From Bacteroidota bacterium (lineage in GTDB: Bacteria > Bacteroidota > Ignavibacteria > Ignavibacteriales > Ignavibacteriaceae), in NCBI GenBank assembly GCA_021824565.1, contig JAKAKL010000142.1:1-64000 (forward strand): a DNA stretch of 64,000 bases, read 5' to 3'. The notes under the pieces were generated by a model. It had not been told where the DNA came from, did not search any database, and saw only the letters and a program-made list of their open reading frames with translations. Of the stretch, positions 45,146 through 55,409 are shown piece by piece. The position numbers were made by a program, and so were the translations under genes. The stretch's first letter is position 1; every line of letters begins with the position of its first letter.

Positions 45146-46651
45146 ATGAGTAAACCCCGTCTAAGTTTCTGGCAAATCTGGAATATGAGTTTTGGCTTTT
45201 TAGGGATTCAGTTTGGATTTGCTCTTCAAAATGCAAATGTAAGTCGAATCTTTGAGACACTCGGCGCAAAAATAGATGCAATTCCGATTCTCTGGATCGC
45301 AGCGCCTATTACCGGACTGATCGTTCAGCCGATTATCGGACACATGAGTGATAATACCTGGGGCAGACTTGGAAGACGCCGACCGTATTTTTTATCCGGA
45401 GCAGTTCTTGCCTCACTTGCATTGATTATTATTCCTAATTCTTTTGTACTTTGGATGGCTGCGGGGATGTTATGGATAATGGATGCTTCTATTAATATTT
45501 CGATGGAACCTTTCAGAGCTTTTGTCGGCGATATGCTTCCATCCGAACAACGCACAGTTGGATTTTCCATGCAGAGTTTTTTTATTGGTATCGGCGCAGT
45601 CGTTGCTTCTGCACTTCCCTACATAATGACTAATTGGTTTGGCGTCAGCAATACTGCAGCGGAAGGTGTAATCCCGCAATCCGTAAAGTTGTCTTTTTAT
45701 ATTGGCGGCGTCGTTTTTTTCCTCGCAGTGCTATGGACAGTTGCAAGCACAAAAGAATATAATCCGGAAGAATTGAAAAAATTCAGCGAAGAGAATAAAG
45801 CAGAGCTTTCTAATGCTCAAAACGAAGAGAACTTTATTCCGTCTAAAAAATTTTATTCTAGGGGATTGGCCTGGGCTATAACAGGGGTTGTACTCTTTCT
45901 TACTTTTTATTTTTTCATTTATATGGATTATGGATTAGGAGTATTCTTTTTAGGCATAACCGCTTTTGGCGTACTTCAGATAATAGTAGCATTTCTTACT
46001 TTACAAAAGAAGACTTTTAATGGATTTGTTATCGTAATGAATGATCTTTTCAAAATGCCAAAGACTATGGTTCAGCTTTCTTATGTGCAGTTTTTTTCAT
46101 GGTTCGCTCTTTTTGCAATGTGGATATACACTACTCCGGCAGTAACGCACCATATTTATCATGCGAGTGATACTTCTTCTGCATTATACAATGAAGGCGC
46201 AGACTGGGTTGGTGTTTTAATGTCAGTTTATAACGGCTTTGCTGCAGTGACGGCATTTTTATTAGTTTATCTTGCGAAGAAAACCAGCAGAAAAGGAGTT
46301 CACGCAATCAGCTTAATAATTGGCGGAATAAGCTTAGCTTCATTTTATGTAATTCAGAATCCGCATTTATTATTAATCTCCGAACTTGGAATCGGATTAG
46401 CCTGGGCTTCTATTCTTGCAATGCCTTACGCAATCCTAACCGGTTCTCTGCCTGCAAATAAAATGGGAGTTTACATGGGAATTTTTAATTTCTTCATCGT
46501 TATCCCGCAAATAACGGCAGCAGCAATACTGGGCTTTTTTGTAAAGCATCTTTTCGGTGACGAAGCAATTTATGCGCTTCTTCTGGGTGGAGTTTCTTTT
46601 ATAGTTGCAGCGCTTCTTGTTTTAAGAGTTGATGACGTTGATGAAAAATAA
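45146..46651 (+). CDS. MFS sugar transporter (SUC/GPH-like)
   Basis: 501 residues with AGGA ribosome site. Twelve TM helices. The opening 'FWQIWNMSFGFLGIQFGFAL' and 'PITGLIVQPIIGHMSDNTWG' followed by 'RLGRRRPYFLSGAV' match the sucrose/maltose transporter group (SLC45/SUT, glycoside-pentoside-hexuronide symporters). The duplicated R-x-G-R-R-x-[PR] loop is present once. Likely a proton-coupled disaccharide importer; the sugar is unknown. It is alone, with the operator-like motif upstream and the clpC gene divergent. Confidence 0.87.
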   Translation: MSKPRLSFWQIWNMSFGFLGIQFGFALQNANVSRIFETLGAKIDAIPILWIAAPITGLIVQPIIGHMSDNTWGRLGRRRPYFLSGAVLASLALIIIPNSFVLWMAAGMLWIMDASINISMEPFRAFVGDMLPSEQRTVGFSMQSFFIGIGAVVASALPYIMTNWFGVSNTAAEGVIPQSVKLSFYIGGVVFFLAVLWTVASTKEYNPEELKKFSEENKAELSNAQNEENFIPSKKFYSRGLAWAITGVVLFLTFYFFIYMDYGLGVFFLGITAFGVLQIIVAFLTLQKKTFNGFVIVMNDLFKMPKTMVQLSYVQFFSWFALFAMWIYTTPAVTHHIYHASDTSSALYNEGADWVGVLMSVYNGFAAVTAFLLVYLAKKTSRKGVHAISLIIGGISLASFYVIQNPHLLLISELGIGLAWASILAMPYAILTGSLPANKMGVYMGIFNFFIVIPQITAAAILGFFVKHLFGDEAIYALLLGGVSFIVAALLVLRVDDVDEK

Positions 46652-46655
46652 AAAT

Positions 46656-47204
46656 TCATTTTAATTTTTCGCTAAATACTTTTTCAAACTTCTCAACCTT
46701 TGGCGCGATAACAAACGAGCAATAACCTTGGTACGGGTTCTTTTCAAAATAGTGTTGATGATAAGCTTCCGCTGGATAGAACTTTTTAAATTCTGAAATT
46801 TCTGTTACTATTTTGTGGTTATATGCACCGGAGTTATCAAGCTCTTCCTTATAAAATTCTGCTGATTTTTTTTGTTCTTCATTATGATAAAGAATTATTG
46901 AACGGTATTGTGTCCCAACGTCTGCTCCCTGCCGGTTTAAAGTAGTAGGATCATGCGTCTTCCAGAATATTTTTAATAATTCTTCATAAGATATTTCATC
47001 CGGATCAAATTGCATCTGGCAGACTTCCGCATGCCCGGTCTTCCCCGTGCACACCGATTCATAGCTTGGAGATGTAATATCGCCGCCGGAATATCCGCTT
47101 ACAACCGTTAGAACTCCTTTTACTCTTTCGAAGATAGCTTCGGTGCACCAAAAACATCCGCTGCCAAAAGTAGCAGTTTCAAACTTGCTCTTATTACTTG
47201 TCAT
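46656..47204 (-). CDS. msrA: Peptide-methionine (S)-S-oxide reductase
   Basis: 182 residues. The catalytic 'FGSGCFWCTEAIFERVKGV' places nucleophile C17 in the usual G-C-F-W motif. 'GYSGGDITSPSYESVCTGKT', 'GHAEVCQMQFDP' and 'FFWK'-type downstream blocks follow the MsrA family, which repairs methionine sulfoxide. No signal peptide, so cytoplasmic. Convergent with the transporter gene, 4 bp apart. Confidence 0.96.
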   Translation of the reverse strand: MTSNKSKFETATFGSGCFWCTEAIFERVKGVLTVVSGYSGGDITSPSYESVCTGKTGHAEVCQMQFDPDEISYEELLKIFWKTHDPTTLNRQGADVGTQYRSIILYHNEEQKKSAEFYKEELDNSGAYNHKIVTEISEFKKFYPAEAYHQHYFEKNPYQGYCSFVIAPKVEKFEKVFSEKLK

Positions 47205-47354
47205 TTTTTATTTCTATGTAATTTTTAAAAATAACATTGATTTTTAATTCCACAATAGATGTATAACACAGATTAAATCTGATTTTACCCGCAGCAGCAT
47301 CTTTACTTTATTAAATAATTATTTTAGCTTCGTCAATAAGAAATCCGCGAGACC

Positions 47355-50300
47355 ATGATGGAAATGAATGTTAGCACAAAAAGAAATAGCTGGAACTTAG
47401 CAGTAATTTTTGCACTGCTGACAGCAATTATACTTTTGGGCGGTTTGCTCTTTTATAATAAAATAAAAAATGAGAGCAAGAAGGAAGCTTATAAAAATTT
47501 AAAAGAAATCAGCAAGCTAAAGACCGAACAAATAGAAGAATATCTTACTGAGATTAATAATAACGCAAAATTCCTTCAGAATAATTCTTCGCTGAAGAAT
47601 TTGGTAAAAAAGTATTCTTCCGCGCAGCGCCTAAAATTTGAAAAAGATATGACCTCTTTCCTGCAGACAATGAAGTCAAATCACGATTATTCATGTATAG
47701 CAATTTTATCAAGACAGGGGAAAATTATTTTTTCTCTTAAGGATGCACGAGTAAAAATTAATGCTGAAGATATTTCTGACGCCTTGTCATCATTATCTTC
47801 AAAAAAAATAATACTTACCGATTTCAGAAGTGAAAGTCTTGCTGAAGAAAATTATATAGACAATTACGTTCCTGTCTTTACAAATAAAGGTAAAACTGCG
47901 CTTTGTGTAATATTGTTAAGAATAGACCCGGCAAAAATATTTTATAAGATGGTAGAATCCAGCGGCGGAATATTTAGTACTCTCGACTTTGTGTTAATAA
48001 AAAAGAATAAAGACTCAGTCTTATTTTTAAATAATGTCCGCTTTAAGAAAAATACCGCGCTTAGATATGCTGTTAGTTTGTCCGACACTAATGTTGTAGT
48101 TGCCAAGGCAGGGCTTGGAAGAACAGGTATCCAGGAAGGGTTAGATTACAGGGGACAAGATGTTCTCGCTTATATAGACAAAATTCCGTCAAGTAATTGG
48201 CGCTTGATAGTGAAAGTCGATTCGGATGAAATTTTTGCTGATCTAACGCAGCGAACTATTTTTATTTCCACTATCGTCGCCTTCTTAATACTGCTCGCCG
48301 CGCTCAGCATTTTTTTAATCTGGAAATTTCAACAGACAAAATACTACCGCCAATTATATAATGCCGAAGTTGAGTTAAAAGCTCTTAGCAAGCATTTTGA
48401 GTACTTGATAGAACATGCTAACGACATAATTTTGCTGATGGACGAGAACCTAAGAATAATTGAGGCGAATAATAAAGCTTTGGAAGAGTACGGTTACACT
48501 AAAGATGAAATACTTAAGCTTAGGATAATGGACATCAGAGCGGAAGGGACAACGCATTCATTCAGCGAAATAATTAAAGACTATGAAATTAAAAACGGAT
48601 TATTATTTGAAACCACTCATAAAAAGAAAGACGGCAGTACATTCCACGTAGAAGTAAGCGCAAGAGAAATTGAAATTGATGGGAAAAAATTTTATCAAAA
48701 TATAAATAGAGATATAACTGAACGAAAAAATGCCGAGCTAAAGATAAACCATTTGAACAGAGTTTATTCCGTGTTGAGCAATATTAACCAGGCGATAGTT
48801 CGTGTGCATAATAAACAAAAGCTGCTTGATATGGCTTGCCAAATTGCTGTTGAAAACGGACAGTTTAATCTTGCATGGATAGGCTTGTATAATGACGACA
48901 ATGAATTAATAATAGCTGCTAAAAGCGCAGAACATAAAAAATATCTGGATAATTTAGAGGGCTTACTAAAAGAAAATAAATCGGATAAAGGAATGGCGAG
49001 TACTGCCGTCAAAAACGGCAAATATTTTGTAAGCAACGATATTTCCAAAGATACCGCGCTGGAGTATTGGTTAAGCGGACGTTTAAATTATAACCTCCTT
49101 TCTGTTGGAGTTTTTCCTCTAACTTATTTTAACAAAACTGCAGGTTTATTTATTTTCTATTCCGACGAAAAAAATTATTTTGACAATGAACAGGTAAATC
49201 TGCTCGAAGAATTATCAAAAGATATTTCTTTTGCTTTGGAATTTATAGAAATAGAAAAAGAAAGAAGACAAAATGAAACTGCGCTTTCAAACAGCGAAAG
49301 GCGTTATAAAAATCTTTTTGAAAGTAATCCGAATCCAATGTGGGTTTATGATGTAGATACATTAAGAATTGTAGACGTCAACGATACGGCAGTAAATCAT
49401 TACGGCTACTCAAGAGAAGAATTTCTTTCTTTTACGTTAAAAGATATAAGACCGGATACCGAAGTTCAAAAGCTTATGGATAACGTGCAAAGCAACGATG
49501 AGAGAATTCAGCGTTCCGGATTATGGGAGCATAAGAAGAAAGACGGCTCTATTATATATGCTGAAGTCAACTCGCACTCGCTGCCTTATGAAAATGGAAA
49601 ACATTTGCGAATAGTTATTGCAAATGACCTTACCGAAAAAGTAATGGCTGAAAAAGCTCTCAAAGAAACGGAAATGAAATATCAAACGTTGGTTGAACAA
49701 GCTGCTGACGGAATATTCATTTCGGATGCCAAAGGAAACTTTGTCGATGTTAATTCAAGCGGCTGCAAAATGTTAGGCTATGAGAAAAATGAATTATTAA
49801 AATTAAATATAAGGAATACTAACTATATCAATTCCTCTTCTCTACCCCAAAATATATTAGACGTATTAAACAGCAAGCAAATTTTGTTTGAAACAGCTTT
49901 GATAAAAAAAGACGGAACGGTGGTGCCAGTTGAAATCAGCTCAAAAAAAATGTCTGATAATCTTGTTCTTGGTGTCGTTAGAGATATTACCGACAGGAAA
50001 AGACATGAAGAAGAAATCAAGAAACTAAATGAACAGCTTGAACTCCGCGTGGAGGAAAGAACAGCGCAGCTATCGGCATCGAACAAAGAGCTTGAAGCTT
50101 TCTCCTATTCTGTCTCCCACGATTTGCGCGCGCCGCTCCGCGCTATCGACGGTTTCTCAAAAATTATTCAAGAAGATTATATCGATAAACTGGATGAGAA
50201 TGGTAAAAGACTTTTAGATGTTATTAGAAATAATTCTCAAAAAATGGGACAGCTAATTGACGACCTTTTGGCTTTCTCGCGAACCGGCAGAAAAGAAGTG

Positions 50301-50753
50301 GTGCTCTCTCAAATAGATATGAACAATTTATTTAATTCAATTTATTATGAGCTGAAAAATAATTTAGCAGGCAGAGATATAAAATTTATTCTTAACGATC
50401 TTCCTCAGGCAGAAGGCGATTTAGCGCTGCTAAAACAAGCAATTATTAATCTTCTTTCAAACGCGATAAAGTTTACGCGAATCCGGCAGCAGGCTGTAAT
50501 CGAGATCGGATCCGTTAGGATTAATAATGAAAATGTTTATTACGTTAAAGACAACGGTGTCGGCTTTGATATGAAATATAAAGATAAGTTGTTCGGGGTT
50601 TTTCAAAGGCTTCATACCGATGAAGAATTTGAAGGAACCGGTGTCGGACTGGCTATTGTCCAGCGAGTTTTCCACAAGCATAACGGGAAAATATGGGCGG
50701 AGAGCACTTTGAATGAAGGAACAACTTTTTATTTTACTATTCCGGAATCATAA
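47355..50753 (+). CDS. Large PAS/GAF sensor histidine kinase
   Basis: 1132 residues. TM1 (13-34), periplasmic Cache-like sensor region (35-295, 'SCIAILSRQGKIIFSLKDAR'), and TM2 (about 300-322). A PAS domain follows (345-460, 'FEYLIEHANDIILLMDENLR'), then a GAF domain (about 470-625) and two more PAS domains (about 645-765, 770-890). A coiled-coil HisKA has H922 in 'SYSVSHDLRAPLRAIDGFSK', and HATPase_c ends 'EGTGVGLAIVQRVFHKHNGK'. This HisKA variant is the phytochrome/Cph1-like subgroup, which pairs with Rcp1-type single-domain regulators, and such a regulator is the next gene 61 bp downstream. Ligands are unknown. Confidence 0.93.
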   Translation: MMEMNVSTKRNSWNLAVIFALLTAIILLGGLLFYNKIKNESKKEAYKNLKEISKLKTEQIEEYLTEINNNAKFLQNNSSLKNLVKKYSSAQRLKFEKDMTSFLQTMKSNHDYSCIAILSRQGKIIFSLKDARVKINAEDISDALSSLSSKKIILTDFRSESLAEENYIDNYVPVFTNKGKTALCVILLRIDPAKIFYKMVESSGGIFSTLDFVLIKKNKDSVLFLNNVRFKKNTALRYAVSLSDTNVVVAKAGLGRTGIQEGLDYRGQDVLAYIDKIPSSNWRLIVKVDSDEIFADLTQRTIFISTIVAFLILLAALSIFLIWKFQQTKYYRQLYNAEVELKALSKHFEYLIEHANDIILLMDENLRIIEANNKALEEYGYTKDEILKLRIMDIRAEGTTHSFSEIIKDYEIKNGLLFETTHKKKDGSTFHVEVSAREIEIDGKKFYQNINRDITERKNAELKINHLNRVYSVLSNINQAIVRVHNKQKLLDMACQIAVENGQFNLAWIGLYNDDNELIIAAKSAEHKKYLDNLEGLLKENKSDKGMASTAVKNGKYFVSNDISKDTALEYWLSGRLNYNLLSVGVFPLTYFNKTAGLFIFYSDEKNYFDNEQVNLLEELSKDISFALEFIEIEKERRQNETALSNSERRYKNLFESNPNPMWVYDVDTLRIVDVNDTAVNHYGYSREEFLSFTLKDIRPDTEVQKLMDNVQSNDERIQRSGLWEHKKKDGSIIYAEVNSHSLPYENGKHLRIVIANDLTEKVMAEKALKETEMKYQTLVEQAADGIFISDAKGNFVDVNSSGCKMLGYEKNELLKLNIRNTNYINSSSLPQNILDVLNSKQILFETALIKKDGTVVPVEISSKKMSDNLVLGVVRDITDRKRHEEEIKKLNEQLELRVEERTAQLSASNKELEAFSYSVSHDLRAPLRAIDGFSKIIQEDYIDKLDENGKRLLDVIRNNSQKMGQLIDDLLAFSRTGRKEVVLSQIDMNNLFNSIYYELKNNLAGRDIKFILNDLPQAEGDLALLKQAIINLLSNAIKFTRIRQQAVIEIGSVRINNENVYYVKDNGVGFDMKYKDKLFGVFQRLHTDEEFEGTGVGLAIVQRVFHKHNGKIWAESTLNEGTTFYFTIPES

Positions 50754-50814
50754 AACTTATGAACTTGAATAAAATTAGATTTAACTTCTTAAAACAAAAT
50801 TAAGGAAAAAGTAT

Positions 50815-51252
50815 ATGTCAGCAGAGATAGAAATTCTTTTAGTCGAAGATAATCCCTACGATGCCGAGATGACTTTGCGTGCATTAAAACAAAATAAGAT
50901 TTCCAACAATATCTCGCATGTTAAAGACGGCGAAGAAGCACTCGAATTTATTTTTGCTACCGGAAAGTTCATGAACAGAGATAAACACACGCTTCCAAAA
51001 GTCGTTTTGCTTGATTTGAAACTTCCCAAGGTAAGCGGCATGGAAGTTTTACGGAAACTTAAAAATAATGAAGAAACAAAATCTATCCCGGTAGTCGTAT
51101 TAACTTCTTCGCAGGAGGAGCCGGATATCAAAGAATGTTATTCGCTTGGAGTAAACAGCTATATTGTTAAGCCAGTAGAATTTGAAAAGTTTATTAGATC
51201 CGTCTCAGACATTGGACTCTACTGGCTTTTATTAAATAAGCCTCCTGTTTAG
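50815..51252 (+). CDS. Rcp1-like single-domain response regulator
   Basis: 145 residues, AAGGAAAAAG ribosome site. Receiver domain only: '[20 protein letters not shown]', phospho-site D67 in '[13 protein letters not shown]', '[10 protein letters not shown]' and '[13 protein letters not shown]'. The long beta4-alpha4 region and 'EDNPYDAEM' start mark the Rcp1 subgroup that partners bacteriophytochrome-type kinases. It lacks an output domain, so it shuttles phosphate or binds a partner. Confidence 0.93.
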   Translation: MSAEIEILLVEDNPYDAEMTLRALKQNKISNNISHVKDGEEALEFIFATGKFMNRDKHTLPKVVLLDLKLPKVSGMEVLRKLKNNEETKSIPVVVLTSSQEEPDIKECYSLGVNSYIVKPVEFEKFIRSVSDIGLYWLLLNKPPV

Positions 51253-51381
51253 ACAGCTTAATGAATAATTATTCAAAGCACGCCTTCTTGCTTTTTGAAT
51301 TTTTATTTTGGAACTTTGAATCAGCTACAGCATATAGCTATTACATCTTTTAAATAGTAAAAACTAACTACAATAAAATTT

Positions 51382-54300
51382 ATGAACGATAAATATAAAA
51401 TCTTATTTCTGGAAGATAATATTAATGATTATGACCTTGCCGTAAGAGAAATAAGAAAATCAAAAATTGAATTTGATACAAAATTAGTTTCTACTAAAGA
51501 GGATTATGAAAGCGCGCTTACTGCTTTCAACCCGGATATTATAATTTCAGATTATATGCTGCCCGCATTTAATGGAATGGCTGCTCTTGAAATAAAGAAA
51601 AAAATATCGCCGTTTATTCCTTTCATAATTCTAACCGGCTCTATGAATGAAGAGACAGCTGTAACTTGCATGAAAGCCGGCGCCGACGATTATGTTATTA
51701 AAGAACATCTTGCAAGACTCAGCTCTGCTATTATATCTTCAATTGATAAATCAAAGATACACATACAGAAAGAACTGGCGGAAAAAAAACATCGTGAAAG
51801 TGAAGCCAGGTTCCGCATCCTTACTGAAACCACTGCCTCCGCAATCTTTATAAACCAGGAATATTTTATCTATGCTAACAGAGCCGCGCAGGATTTATGT
51901 GGTTATTCATTTGATGAAATTCTTAAAATGAAGCCGTGGGAATTTGTTCACCCGGACTATTTAGAAATTGCTCAATCCAGAGACGTTGCGCGAAGAAAAG
52001 GCGATGACGTTCCAAACAAATATGAGCTAAAAATTATTCGAAAAGATAAAGAAGAAAGGTGGATCGAAATTACTGCCGGAACCATCGATTATGACGGTCA
52101 AAAGTCTGTCATAGTTACTGCCTTCGATATTACCGCAAGAAAAGTGGATGAAGATGCTCTGCGGGAAAGCGAAGAAAGATATAGAAGCTCATTTGAGAAC
52201 GCGGTGATCGGCAAAACTATAATTAATGCTGAAGGAAAATTCTTAAAGGTTAATAAATCCTTTTGTAAAATGATCGGCTACTCCGAAGAAGAGCTTTACA
52301 AAATGTCCTTCCCGGGGATTACTCATCCGCATGATATCGAAAGAAGCTGGGAACACGGCAACAAATTAATCAGCGGCGAGGTAACCAGTGATTCTTTTGA
52401 AAAAAGATACATAAGAAAAGACGGCTCCTCTATATGCGTTATCATGAGTTTCATAGTGTATTCAAAATTAAACGGCGTTCCCCACACATTTGCATCTGAT
52501 ATTATTGACATCACGGAAAGAAAAAAAGCAGAGTCTGCTTTAAAAGAAAGCGAAAGCCTTTTCCGCATTTTACTTGATACAACTACTACTTCTATTTTCA
52601 TATACAAAAACGAAAACTTCATTGATGTTAATGAAGCCACTCTTAACTTAACAGGTTATACTAAAGAAGAATTTTTGAAGATGAAAATCTGGGATATAGT
52701 CCATTCCGATCACAAAGAATTAATAAAGCAGAGAATGCAGGACAGGATGCAGGGCAAAGACGTCCCTACTCGTTACGAATTTAAAGTAGTAGGAAAAGAT
52801 GGAAGAATTATCTGGGTTGATTTTACTGCCGCAAGAGTTATTTACAAAGAAGAAAATTGTGTTATCGGAACCGCGTTCAATATAACCGGGCTTAAATACG
52901 CTTTTGAAGAGCTTCGCAAACTTAACCGCGCAGTTGAACAAAGCCCGACATCGATAATTATTACAAATGTTGAAGGCAATATTGAATACGTAAATCCGAA
53001 GTTTACTCAAGTGTCCGGCTATACTTTTGAAGAAATGAAGGGTAGGAATCCAAGAGCCATACAATCAGGTTTAACTCCTTTGAAAACTTATCAGGAAATG
53101 TGGCAGACTATTTTGAACGGAGGTGAATGGCGGGGCGAAATTCTTAATAAGAAAAAAAATGGAGAGCTTTATTGGGAATTAATGATCATATCCGGCATAA
53201 AAAATATACATGGTGAAATTACTCACTATCTTGCCATCAAAGAAGATATAACTGAAAAGAAACAAGCGCATGAATTACTATTGCGTTCCGAAACTCAGTT
53301 CCGTTCTGTCTGGGAAAATTCTTTCGATGCTATGAGGCTAATAGATGAAAACGGATTAATACTTGAAGTGAACGCCGCATACTGCAAGCTTGTCGGTAAA
53401 ACTAAAAGTGAATTGGAAACAAAGCCTTACAACGTAGTTTATTCTGAAGCCGATCCTAATCTAATTGAAGATTTCAAAAGAGATTTTAAAACGCGTTCGT
53501 TAAGGTCTAATTATGAAGGACAGGTTACTTATTGGGATGAAAGAAAAATTTGGCTGGAAGTTTCTCATTCTTTTATCGAAATAGAAAATCAGCCGGCTAA
53601 GCTTCTCACTATTTTTAGAGATATTACAGCGCGTAAAGAAACTGAGCAGCAGTTAATTATTGCGAAAGAAAAAGCCGAGGAAGTAAGCAAATTAAAATCT
53701 AATTTCCTTGCTAACATGAGCCACGAGCTTAGGACGCCGATGATTGGCATTCTTGGTTTTGCCGAAATTCTACGCTCGGAGCTTGAAACCGATTCTCATA
53801 AAGAAATGGCTTCAACAATTTATGTAAGCGGCAACAGACTGCTTCAAACTCTCAACCAGCTGCTTGATCTTTCCAGGATTGAGTCTAACCGGCTTGACTT
53901 AAAGATGACCGCTGTAAATCTTGATCATTTTATTTCCGAACATATTAAGCTGTATCAAAGCGTAGCTTTAAATAAGAACCTGCGGCTTGAAGAAAAGATT
54001 CTTAAGAAAAATATTACCGCCCTTTTGGACGAAAGATTCCTTATTCAAATACTCGATAACCTTATTAACAACGCGTTGAAATTTACCAAGATGGGCAGCG
54101 TAACAATTGAAGTTGGTGAGGAAGTTTATGATGATAAAAACTGGGCTGTCGTTAAAATAATTGATACAGGCATTGGAATATCGGAAGAAAATATTAAAAT
54201 TATTTTTGAAGAATTCAGACAGGCGAGCGAAGGCTTAGGAAGAAATTACGAAGGCACCGGGCTTGGTCTTACTATTACAAAAAAGGCTACTGAAATTATG

Positions 54301-54810
54301 GGCGGCAGAATTGTTGTTGAAAGCAAACTCGATATCGGTTCAACTTTTAAGATCTGTTTTCCATCTGTAAGCATTTCAACCGACATTCCGGTAACTGCAG
54401 CAGAGTCGGTGCATAAACATAAAAATTTTGAAGCTGAACCGGGAGGAAAACCTAAAATTCTTTTTGTTGATAACGATAAGTTCAGCAGAGATTTTGTTAA
54501 GCTCTCTCTTAAGAATTTTTACGACGTCGAGCTCGTTGATGACGGCGAGTCAGCAATTAAAAAAGTCGGCGAATCTTTGTTTGACGCTATTTTAATGGAC
54601 ATCGGCTTGGGCAATGGAATGGACGGCATAAAAACAACTCATGAGATAAGGAAAATTCAATTCTATAAAGATGTCCCCATTATCGCCGTAACTGCATTTG
54701 CGATGAAAGGCGATAAAGAAAAAATACTTTCGGAAGGGCTTACAGATTATATCTCCAAGCCTTTTACAAGAAAGGAAATCATCGATATCCTTAAAAAGAA
54801 TCTTTCTTAA
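51382..54810 (+). CDS. Large multi-PAS hybrid histidine kinase, REC at both ends
   Basis: 1142 residues, no TM helix or signal peptide, so cytoplasmic. An N-terminal receiver (1-120) has D57 in 'IISDYMLPAFNG'. Five PAS domains occupy about 140-260, 265-385, 388-505, 510-635 and 640-760, several with PAC motifs ('VIVTAFDITARK'). HisKA has H781 in 'NMSHELRTPMIGILGF', HATPase_c has 'NLINNALKFT', 'DTGIGI' and 'GTGLGLTIT', and the C-terminal receiver has D1073 in 'AILMDIGLGNG'. The N-terminal receiver suggests it is fed by another kinase, plausibly the one at 47355 through the regulator at 50815. The third and first PAS look like duplicates ('TETTASAIFINQEYF' versus 'LDTTTTSIFIYKNENF'). Confidence 0.93.
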   Translation: MNDKYKILFLEDNINDYDLAVREIRKSKIEFDTKLVSTKEDYESALTAFNPDIIISDYMLPAFNGMAALEIKKKISPFIPFIILTGSMNEETAVTCMKAGADDYVIKEHLARLSSAIISSIDKSKIHIQKELAEKKHRESEARFRILTETTASAIFINQEYFIYANRAAQDLCGYSFDEILKMKPWEFVHPDYLEIAQSRDVARRKGDDVPNKYELKIIRKDKEERWIEITAGTIDYDGQKSVIVTAFDITARKVDEDALRESEERYRSSFENAVIGKTIINAEGKFLKVNKSFCKMIGYSEEELYKMSFPGITHPHDIERSWEHGNKLISGEVTSDSFEKRYIRKDGSSICVIMSFIVYSKLNGVPHTFASDIIDITERKKAESALKESESLFRILLDTTTTSIFIYKNENFIDVNEATLNLTGYTKEEFLKMKIWDIVHSDHKELIKQRMQDRMQGKDVPTRYEFKVVGKDGRIIWVDFTAARVIYKEENCVIGTAFNITGLKYAFEELRKLNRAVEQSPTSIIITNVEGNIEYVNPKFTQVSGYTFEEMKGRNPRAIQSGLTPLKTYQEMWQTILNGGEWRGEILNKKKNGELYWELMIISGIKNIHGEITHYLAIKEDITEKKQAHELLLRSETQFRSVWENSFDAMRLIDENGLILEVNAAYCKLVGKTKSELETKPYNVVYSEADPNLIEDFKRDFKTRSLRSNYEGQVTYWDERKIWLEVSHSFIEIENQPAKLLTIFRDITARKETEQQLIIAKEKAEEVSKLKSNFLANMSHELRTPMIGILGFAEILRSELETDSHKEMASTIYVSGNRLLQTLNQLLDLSRIESNRLDLKMTAVNLDHFISEHIKLYQSVALNKNLRLEEKILKKNITALLDERFLIQILDNLINNALKFTKMGSVTIEVGEEVYDDKNWAVVKIIDTGIGISEENIKIIFEEFRQASEGLGRNYEGTGLGLTITKKATEIMGGRIVVESKLDIGSTFKICFPSVSISTDIPVTAAESVHKHKNFEAEPGGKPKILFVDNDKFSRDFVKLSLKNFYDVELVDDGESAIKKVGESLFDAILMDIGLGNGMDGIKTTHEIRKIQFYKDVPIIAVTAFAMKGDKEKILSEGLTDYISKPFTRKEIIDILKKNLS

Positions 54811-54910
54811 CAATTTCATAATAAAAAATTTTCGGAATTTGTTTCATTTATATACTGAAACGTTTTATTTTTAAATGGTTGAATTTTAGCATCATTAAGT
54901 CTTTAAGGAA

Positions 54911-55285
54911 ATGAAGCGGAAGGTCCTTCTGGTTGAAGATGATGAATCTTCACGTGACATAATAAAATATCTTCTCAAAGAATCCTTTGATCTTGTAATC
55001 ACTTTCAGAGGCGAAGACGCAATTGCTTTGGCTAAGCAAAAGCAGTTCGACCTTATCCTCATGGATATAAAGCTTAATTATGGAATGAACGGAATCCAGG
55101 CGACTAAAGAAATCAGAAAGATTAATGGGTATGAAAACTGTCCTATCATTGCTATTACAGCTTACGCCATGAGAGGCGATGAAGAATATTTTCTTTCTCA
55201 GGGCATGTCAAAATATATTTCCAAACCTTTCGACTTCAAAGATTTTTTAAATACCATTAACACTACCCTTACGTCAAATAATTAG
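54911..55285 (+). CDS. Single-domain response regulator
   Basis: 124 residues, receiver domain only, phospho-site D52 in 'LILMDIKLNYGMNG'. It is a clear relative of the C-terminal receiver of the preceding hybrid kinase: both share 'MNGIQATKEIRKI'/'MDGIKTTHEIRKI' and the 'G...YISKPF' end. A local duplication of the hybrid's receiver is the simplest origin. It is probably an alternative phosphate acceptor for that kinase, encoded 100 bp downstream. Confidence 0.92.
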   Translation: MKRKVLLVEDDESSRDIIKYLLKESFDLVITFRGEDAIALAKQKQFDLILMDIKLNYGMNGIQATKEIRKINGYENCPIIAITAYAMRGDEEYFLSQGMSKYISKPFDFKDFLNTINTTLTSNN

Positions 55286-55409
55286 AAACCGCTTGCATCC
55301 TGCTAATAATTTTTTTTTATCCTTATATCAAATCAGTGTTTATTATCAAAATGGTTTCTTCAATAAACTTCTATCTTAGCTGGGAATAATTTTTAAATTA
55401 GACTTTAAC

